Source: Pseudolabrys sp. (GTDB taxonomy: Bacteria > Pseudomonadota > Alphaproteobacteria > Rhizobiales > Xanthobacteraceae). From it: 11,683 nucleotides of DNA. A program made the translations under genes and the position numbers. The stretch is from positions 1 to 11,683 of the forward strand of contig JAQSCR010000478.1 of NCBI GenBank assembly GCA_029945495.1, read 5' to 3'. The notes under the pieces were generated by a model, which saw only the letters and a program-made list of their open reading frames with translations, was not told where the DNA came from and did no database searches. Shown here piece by piece: positions 7,350 through 11,683 of this stretch (position 1 is its first letter; the number at the start of each line of letters is the position of its first letter).

Positions 7350-7652
7350 TTACGGACAGATAATCACATCATAGCCAGACGGCATACCGTTCCAGAGAAA
7401 GCCCTGGGTCGGATGGCAACCGGCCGGGATTCGATGGCAGCCGTATTGGGTGCAGGCGATCTGGCCGCCGGCCGGCCGGCGGACTGCGCGTGGCTTGATC
7501 CGCGGCTTCTTGGACCGCACCTTTTCCGCCTGCGGTTTCTCGACGCCCGCGGGCGGCGCGCCCGGTGGCGTCTGTGCCACGGCGGGCGACGACAATGCGC
7601 TGGCCGCGAAGGCGGTCACGATCATGGCGACGACAAGGTGACGTGTCGGCAT
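7350..7652 (-). CDS. Small secreted four-cysteine protein B (paralogue of A, unknown function)
   Basis: This 100-residue predicted exported protein has a signal peptide of about 26 residues (basic start MPTRH, hydrophobic core, cleavage after AVA). A Pro-rich then Lys/Arg-rich linker covers about 27-60. The C-terminal domain has cysteines at 67, 72, 79 and 99, spaced C-X4-C-X6-C-X19-C, again ending in Cys-Pro at the stop. IACTQYGCHRIPAGC and GYDVIICP match the equivalent segments of protein A. GGAATGGG just before the ATG is a plausible ribosome-binding site. The pair separates the GDPD gene from the DUF482 gene. The basic linker might interact with polyanions such as cell-wall or nucleic-acid components, but that is speculation. 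The overlapping plus-strand frame at 7062-7688 has no such features and is rejected. Confidence 0.75.
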   Translation of the reverse strand: MPTRHLVVAMIVTAFAASALSSPAVAQTPPGAPPAGVEKPQAEKVRSKKPRIKPRAVRRPAGGQIACTQYGCHRIPAGCHPTQGFLWNGMPSGYDVIICP

Positions 7653-7681
7653 TACCCATTCCGTCTGGTTATCGAGGCCTG

Positions 7682-7690
7682 CGTATAACA
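7682..7690 (-). promoter_or_regulatory. Candidate extended -10 promoter for the four-cysteine pair
   Basis: Read on the minus strand, TGTTATACG combines an extended -10 TGn with TATACG. It lies about 30 bases before the ATG of protein B at 7652, in the 74-base gap after the broken GDPD gene. No convincing -35 is visible. If real, the pair would be transcribed independently of ridA-GDPD. Confidence 0.25.
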
Positions 7691-7726
7691 GCGGCCGCCC
7701 CAGCCTTGTTCCGTCTCGCGGCCAAA

Positions 7727-8472
7727 CTATGACAGCCGCGGTCCCTCGAAGATGATCTGGTCTGCCCAGCGCGCGGCGCGCGCGCGATCGGTGTCGCTAC
7801 GGACCGTCCATGTGAGAAGGGGTAGGCCGAAGAGGTGGCGCGCGATGAGCGGCACTGCTGCCGGCAAATCCCTGACCGAATAGGCGAGGAACTGCGGGCG
7901 GGTCTGCGGCGCGTGCAGCAAGAACGACAGCCCGAATTTCTCCGCCGCCGAAAGCCGGTCCCATTCGTGATGCGTGTAGTGACGCTCGGCGACGATGCCG
8001 CGCGTCAGCCGCGGCGCGATTCCGCGCACCGCCGCGATCGGGGCGGGGTCGACATCACCGCCACCGGCCCGGCATAGCTCGCCAGCACCTCGGCCGCACG
8101 CGCCGCGAGGCGGGTGTCGCCGTCGAATCGGCTCTTGAGTTCGAGCAGCAGCGGGGCGCGGCCGGCCACCCACGCGCATAATTCGGCCAACGTCAGGATG
8201 CGGTCGGACGTGGCCTTGAAACGCACCGCCTTGATCGCGGCGGCGGTCATCTTAGCGAGCGGCTGGCTGCCTTCGGTCAGGCGGCCGAGTGCATCGTCGT
8301 GATGCACCATCGCCTCGCCATCGGCGCTGATCTGCAAATCGGTCTCGATGCCGAAGCCGTGCTCAATCGCCGCCGTGAAGGCGGTGGCGGTATTTTCGAT
8401 CACGCCTCTAGGCGCATCGTGCTGGCCACGATGCGCGATAGGATAGGCGGTGAGCCAACTCAGCCCCGGCAT
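7727..8472 (-). pseudogene. Glycerophosphodiester phosphodiesterase (GDPD) family gene with a frameshift
   Basis: The GDPD family hydrolyses glycerophosphodiesters to glycerol-3-phosphate and an alcohol. From ATG 8472 (MPGLSWLTAYPIAHRG; a GGGA precedes it) the first about 141 codons carry the catalytic set: His14-Arg15, Glu26-Asn27-Thr28, Glu43/Asp45, His58-Asp59 and later LLLELKSRF. At VAVMS (near 8050-8055) the frame is lost. The expected continuation (DPAPIAAVRGIAPRL ... LLTWTVRSDTDRARAARWADQIIFEGPRL) is found in the -1 frame down to a TAG at 7727. Restoring one base (or four: MSFDP is a common form here, which would need TTCG) gives about 248 residues, the family size. The first frame alone ends near 8005 after unrelated residues. 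It lies 19 bases after ridA, apparently co-transcribed. It is either a true pseudogene, a recent mutation or an assembly error. Confidence 0.85.
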
Positions 8473-8491
8473 TGGCAATCCCGGTTGGTGC

Positions 8492-8959
8492 TTAAGCGAC
8501 CTCGAACATGGCTTCGACTTCGACCGCGGCATCGGCCGGCAGCGCCGAGACGCCGACGGTGGAGCGGGCGTGGCGACCGCGGTCGCCGAACACCTCCACC
8601 ATCAGGTCGGAGGCGCCGTTCATGACCTTTGGCCCATCGGTGAAACCCGGCGCCGAGTTGATGAAGCCGCCGAGCCGGACCACGCGCGTGACCTTGTCGA
8701 GATCGCCGATCGCGGACTTGACCTGCGCCAGCAGATTGACCGCGCAGGCGCGCGCCGCCTTCTGGCCGTCTTCGATCGAGACGCCGGCGCCGAGCTGGCC
8801 CTTGGCCGCGAGCTGGCCATCGGAGCCGAAGCAGAGCTGGCCGGAAACGGTAATGAGATTGCCGGTGCGGACGAAGGCGACATAATTGGCGATGGGAGCG
8901 GCCGGCGTCGGCAGCGTGATGCCGAGGTTAACGAGCGCTTTTTCGACTAAACCAGCCAT
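8492..8959 (-). CDS. RidA/YjgF/YER057c family protein (predicted enamine/imine deaminase)
   Basis: This 155-residue cytoplasmic protein belongs to the Rid family. Characterised RidA members hydrolyse reactive enamine/imine intermediates made by PLP enzymes; other subfamilies have unknown substrates. The conserved C-terminal part HARSTVGVSALPADAAVEVEAM (130-151) carries the Arg (132) equivalent to the E. coli RidA catalytic Arg105 and the EVE element with Glu149. At about 155 residues it is longer than E. coli RidA (128), with an N-terminal helix MAGLVEKALVNLGI, and resembles the longer Rid subfamily common in alphaproteobacteria. Hence I give no gene symbol. The start at 8959 is set by GAGAGG five bases upstream; an upstream in-frame ATG at 8983 lacks this. 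It is the first gene of the minus-strand run and divergent from the EipB gene. Confidence 0.93.
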   Translation of the reverse strand: MAGLVEKALVNLGITLPTPAAPIANYVAFVRTGNLITVSGQLCFGSDGQLAAKGQLGAGVSIEDGQKAARACAVNLLAQVKSAIGDLDKVTRVVRLGGFINSAPGFTDGPKVMNGASDLMVEVFGDRGRHARSTVGVSALPADAAVEVEAMFEVA

Positions 8960-9002
8960 TAAAACCTCTCCGATTGCGGCCACTATCTTGGTCGGAATGT
9001 CT

Positions 9003-9016
9003 TGGCCGATCGGCCA
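9003..9016. promoter_or_regulatory. 14-bp perfect palindrome, candidate operator
   Basis: TGGCCGATCGGCCA is a perfect inverted repeat with no spacer. It sits in the 207-base gap between the divergent ridA and eipB-type genes, about 45 bases before the ridA start codon. This fits a dimeric regulator acting on ridA or both genes. Short GC palindromes also arise by chance in such DNA. Confidence 0.3.
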
Positions 9017-9045
9017 GTTATGCGCAAGCGCGCAGGCTACGCCGG

Positions 9046-9074
9046 TTGCTGGAAACCTTACCGGTGCTTATCTT
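9046..9074 (+). promoter_or_regulatory. Candidate sigma-70 promoter for the EipB gene
   Basis: TTGCTG (9046-9051), a 17-base spacer and TATCTT (9069-9074) resemble a housekeeping promoter with moderate boxes (3/6 and 4/6 to consensus). The leader to the ATG at 9167 would be about 85 bases. TATCTTG also occurs at 8984-8990 and 9104-9110; the latter could be an alternative -10 with a poorer-spaced -35 (TTGTTC at 9083). Confidence 0.25.
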
Positions 9075-9166
9075 GGCTACGATTGTTCGCCTCGCTCTTG
9101 CCCTATCTTGCGTCCTTAATCTTCCGGGCGGTGCCGTATCGCCGCCGCGGAGAGGCCTTTAAATCC

Positions 9167-10084
9167 ATGATGAATCGCCTGCAAGCCGGACGCCTGATTC
9201 TGCCGTCTCTGACCGTCTTGGCGGTCGGTCTGTGGGCTGCTTCCGCCATTCACCCGGCCCGGTCGGCCCCTGCGGCGGCCCCCTTGGCGGCCGTCCCGGC
9301 CGGCAAAGTCGACCCGGTCATTCTGGCGCCGCACCGGGCGATCTACGATCTCAAATTATCGAAATCGAGCGGCAGCCGCGGCATCCAGGCGGTGCGCGGG
9401 CGCATCGTCTATGACTTTTCCGGCAATGCCTGCGACGGCTACGAGCTGAATTTCCGCCAGGTCTCGGAACTCGATTCCGGCGAGGGCAAGGACGCGCTCA
9501 GCGATCTGCGCTCGACCACCTGGGAAGACGGCGAGGCCAAAAGCTTCCGCTTCAATTCGGAAAACAAGCTCGACGACAAGGCAACCGACGCGGTCGACGG
9601 CAGCGCCGAACGCAAAAGCGCGGCGGTGGCGGTCGAGCTGAGCAAGCCGAAGAGCCGCAAGTTCACCGTTCCGGTCAATGCCGTGTTTCCGACTGAGCAT
9701 ATGCGCCGCATCATTGCCGCGGCCCGCGAAGGTAGGACGGTGCTGGAATTTCCGGTTTATGACGGGTCGGAGACCGGCGAGAAGCTCTACAACACGCTGA
9801 CCATTATCGGTCGCGCCATTGCGCCCGGCCAGAAGCCGGTCACCGATGCCGGCGCGAAAATTCCCGAACTGACCAAGCTTACGCGCTGGCCGGTCACCAT
9901 CAGCTATTTCGAGCAGAAGGACGAGCAGGCCGAGCACCGCGGCGAACAGACGCCGGTCTATGCCATCACTTTCGAAATCTACGAAAACGGCATCTCGCGC
10001 GCCCTCATTCTCGATTATAACGATTTCACCATTACCGGCGAGCTGTCGTCGCTGGAGATGAAAAAGGAAAAGCCGTGTAAGTAA
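9167..10084 (+). CDS. eipB: EipB family cell-envelope integrity protein (DUF1849)
   Basis: The product, about 305 residues, is a predicted periplasmic protein. The signal peptide is MMNRLQAGRLILPSLTVLAV followed by GLWAASAIHPARSAPA. The mature part begins with VDPVILAPHRAIYDLKL, the hallmark start of DUF1849. Further family-like segments are GRIVYDFSGNACDGYELNFR, MRRIIAAAREGRTVLEFPVYDGSE and YFEQKDEQAEHRGEQTPVYAI. In Brucella EipB is a beta-spiral protein needed for envelope-stress survival, with a disulfide between a mid-domain Cys and one next to the C-terminus. Here Cys89 and Cys304 (second-last residue) fit that pattern. ATG 9167 or the adjacent ATG 9170 is favoured by GGAGAGG at 9149-9155 and by the signal peptide; the frame is open further upstream to 9002 but that extension is implausible. 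The gene is divergent from ridA and followed by an ABC-F gene. Confidence 0.9.
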   Translation: MMNRLQAGRLILPSLTVLAVGLWAASAIHPARSAPAAAPLAAVPAGKVDPVILAPHRAIYDLKLSKSSGSRGIQAVRGRIVYDFSGNACDGYELNFRQVSELDSGEGKDALSDLRSTTWEDGEAKSFRFNSENKLDDKATDAVDGSAERKSAAVAVELSKPKSRKFTVPVNAVFPTEHMRRIIAAAREGRTVLEFPVYDGSETGEKLYNTLTIIGRAIAPGQKPVTDAGAKIPELTKLTRWPVTISYFEQKDEQAEHRGEQTPVYAITFEIYENGISRALILDYNDFTITGELSSLEMKKEKPCK

Positions 10085-10119
10085 GCGGCACGACCCATCG
10101 GCGAACCGTAGACGCAACG

Positions 10120-10157
10120 GCCACCTCGCGGGTGGCACAGCGAAGTTCGCTTCCACC
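10120..10157 (+). promoter_or_regulatory. Alternative hairpins in the eipB/ABC-F gap
   Basis: GCCACC (10120-10125) pairs with GGTGGC (10131-10136) across the loop TCGCG. The same GGTGG can instead pair with CCACC at 10153-10157, enclosing the near-palindrome AGCGAA-G-TTCGCT (10139-10151). The two structures exclude each other. No T-run follows, so this is not a standard terminator for the upstream gene. It may be an attenuation-like or Rho-dependent leader structure, or chance. Confidence 0.3.
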
Positions 10158-10173
10158 CAAACACTCTTCCGCC

Positions 10174-10199
10174 GGCGCGCACCATGGCATAAGCGCGCC
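10174..10199 (+). promoter_or_regulatory. Hairpin with a two-codon ORF in its loop, upstream of the ABC-F gene
   Basis: GGCGCGC (10174-10180) and GCGCGCC (10193-10199) form a perfect 7-bp stem. The 12-base loop contains ATG GCA TAA (10184-10192), a minimal Met-Ala reading frame. It ends 27 bases before the ABC-F start codon. Translation factors of the ABC-F family are in some cases controlled by leader-peptide attenuation, but this leader is only suggestive. Confidence 0.3.
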
Positions 10200-10226
10200 G
10201 CAGCCATTTCCGGAACCTGAGCGCCC

Positions 10227-11683
10227 ATGATTCGTCTCGATAACGTCAGCAAGCAGAATGGCCACCAGCTCCTCTTTATCGAGGCCTCGGCTGCGCTCAA
10301 CAAGGGCGAGAAGGTCGGTCTGGTCGGTCCCAACGGCTCCGGCAAGACGACTTTGTTCCGCATGATCACCGGCGAGGAAGCCCCCGACGAGGGTCAGGTC
10401 GCGGTCGATCGAGGCGTCACCATCGGTTACTTCAGCCAGGACGTCGGCGAGATGGCGGGCCGCAGCGCCGTTGCCGAAGTCATGGACGGCGTCGGCCCGG
10501 TGAGCGCCGTCGCGGCCGAGTTGAAGGAGCTGGAGGCCGCCATGGCCGATCCGGATTTGGCCGAGCCCGACCGCGCCGACGAGATGCAGACGATCATCGA
10601 GCGCTACGGCGAGGTCCAGCACCGCTTCCAGGAGCTGGACGGCTATGCGCTGGAAAGTCGCGCCCGCGAAGTGCTCGCCGGCTTGAGCTTTAGCCAGGAG
10701 ATGATGGACGGCGACGTCGGCGCTCTGTCCGGCGGCTGGAAGATGCGCGTGGCGCTCGCCCGCATCCTGCTGATGCGCCCCGACGCCATGCTGCTCGACG
10801 AGCCGAGCAACCATCTCGATCTGGAGAGCCTCATCTGGCTGGAACAATTCCTGAAAGGTTATGAAGGCATGTTGCTGATGACCTCGCACGACCGCGAGTT
10901 CATGAACCGCATCGTCGACAAGATCGTCGAGATCGACGGCGGCGCGTTGACTGCCTATTCGGGCAACTACGAATTCTACGAGCAGCAGCGCGCGCTGAAC
11001 GAGAAGCAGCAGCAGGCGCAGTTCGAGCGCCAGCAGGCGATGCTGGCCAAGGAAATCAAGTTCATCGAGCGGTTCAAGGCGCGCGCCTCACACGCCGCGC
11101 AGGTGCAGAGCCGGGTCAAGAAGCTGGACAAGATCGAACGGGTCGAGCCGCCGAAGCGCCGCCAGGCCGTGTCGTTCGAGTTTGCGCCGGCGCCGCGCTC
11201 CGGCGACGACGTCGTGAACCTGAAGAACGTGCACAAAGGCTATGGCAGCCGTAGCATCTATGCGGGGTTCGATTTCATGGTCGGCCGCAAGGAGCGCTGG
11301 TGCGTCATGGGCATCAACGGCGCCGGCAAATCGACGCTGTTAAAGCTGGTGGCCGGCTCCACCAAGCCGGACGACGGCACGGTGGCGCTCGGCGCCAGCG
11401 TCAAGATGGGCTACTTCGCCCAGCACGCCATGGATCTGCTGGACGGCGAACGCACGGTGTTCGAGGAACTGGAATACTCGTTCCCGCAAGCCGGGCAGGG
11501 CACGCTGCGCGCGCTGGCCGGCTGTTTCGGTTTCTCCGGCGACGACGTCGAGAAGAAATGTCGGGTGTTATCGGGTGGAGAGAAGGCGCGGCTGGTCATG
11601 GCGAAGATGTTATTTGATCCACCAAATTTTTTAGTGCTCGACGAACCAACCAATCATCTCGATCTAGCAACCAAGGAGATGCT
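10227..11683 (+). CDS. ABC-F family ATPase (ribosome-associated translation factor), C-terminus outside the window
   Basis: The window holds 485 codons of a soluble twin-ABC protein without membrane domains. First ABC: Walker A GPNGSGKT at 34-41, signature LSGGW at 167-171, Walker B MLLDEP at 188-193. Second ABC: Walker A GINGAGKS at 362-369, signature LSGGE at 448-452, Walker B LVLDEP at 469-474. Between them, about residues 247-315, is the charged coiled-coil linker (EQQRALNEKQQQAQFERQQA then KARASHAAQVQSRVKKLDKI), which in ABC-F proteins reaches the P-site tRNA on the ribosome. Members resolve stalled ribosomes (EttA, YbiT, YheS, Uup) or protect from antibiotics; the subfamily is not settled here, and a housekeeping member is likeliest. 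The start ATG 10227 has CGGAACCTGAG upstream. From about 11566 the codon use turns AT-rich (TTA, CCA, CTA, GCA). It follows the EipB gene after 142 bases with structured DNA. Confidence 0.93.
   Translation, partial: MIRLDNVSKQNGHQLLFIEASAALNKGEKVGLVGPNGSGKTTLFRMITGEEAPDEGQVAVDRGVTIGYFSQDVGEMAGRSAVAEVMDGVGPVSAVAAELKELEAAMADPDLAEPDRADEMQTIIERYGEVQHRFQELDGYALESRAREVLAGLSFSQEMMDGDVGALSGGWKMRVALARILLMRPDAMLLDEPSNHLDLESLIWLEQFLKGYEGMLLMTSHDREFMNRIVDKIVEIDGGALTAYSGNYEFYEQQRALNEKQQQAQFERQQAMLAKEIKFIERFKARASHAAQVQSRVKKLDKIERVEPPKRRQAVSFEFAPAPRSGDDVVNLKNVHKGYGSRSIYAGFDFMVGRKERWCVMGINGAGKSTLLKLVAGSTKPDDGTVALGASVKMGYFAQHAMDLLDGERTVFEELEYSFPQAGQGTLRALAGCFGFSGDDVEKKCRVLSGGEKARLVMAKMLFDPPNFLVLDEPTNHLDLATKEM

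Noticed and set aside
7062..7688. 208-codon plus-strand frame across the four-cysteine pair
   Set aside because: The minus strand has two proteins with signal peptides, ribosome-binding-like sequences and matching cysteine modules. The plus frame has an Arg/Gly-rich composition with no recognisable feature.
9002..9166. Upstream extension of the EipB frame with a hydrophobic stretch
   Set aside because: It would place a second membrane-like segment before a good signal peptide, and the ribosome-binding site GGAGAGG lies just before 9167. It is more likely promoter DNA.

Overview
This is a GC-rich window with densely packed genes and the gene content of an alphaproteobacterium in the order Hyphomicrobiales (Rhizobiales). 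It most resembles the Bradyrhizobiaceae/Xanthobacteraceae side of that order. The assignment rests on an EipB/DUF1849 envelope protein, the form of the ClpS-ClpA pair, a RidA-GDPD-acetyltransferase-HIT gene run, and a TadE/TadG-type pilus protein. It is inferred from protein families recalled from memory, not from a search. Most of the window is ordinary chromosomal housekeeping DNA. I see no phage, insertion sequence with its own transposase, CRISPR array, tRNA or rRNA.

Layout. The left edge (3-446, minus) holds the N-terminal part of a Tad/Flp pilus-assembly protein. About 640 bases with no convincing gene follow. Next come clpS (1083-1511) and clpA (1572-4016), the adaptor and unfoldase of the N-degron branch of ClpAP proteolysis, closed by a textbook intrinsic terminator (4041-4075). 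AzlC and AzlD genes with a 4-base ATGA overlap (4127-5241) encode a predicted branched-chain amino-acid exporter.

A long minus-strand run reads from 8959 back to 5260: ridA, a glycerophosphodiester phosphodiesterase gene broken by a frameshift, two small secreted four-cysteine proteins that are paralogues of each other, a FemAB-like/GNAT acyltransferase (DUF482) and a HIT-domain nucleotide hydrolase. Divergent to ridA, on the plus strand, is an EipB-type periplasmic envelope-integrity protein (9167-10084), followed by an ABC-F translation factor that runs off the right edge (10227-11683).

Points that deserve a second look: (i) the tandem pair of small secreted proteins with a shared C-X4-C-X6-C-X18/19-C-P C-terminus, which match no family I recognise; (ii) the 1-nt (or 4-nt) frameshift in the GDPD gene; (iii) an AT-rich in-frame segment with an inverted repeat near the N-terminus of the DUF482 gene, which looks like an inserted palindromic element; (iv) the structured leader upstream of the ABC-F gene, with mutually exclusive hairpins and a two-codon ORF in a hairpin loop; (v) a 14-bp perfect palindrome and three TATCTTG copies in or beside the ridA/eipB divergent promoter region. 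I found no clear evidence of a wholly new multi-gene system; the four-cysteine pair is the best candidate for undescribed biology.
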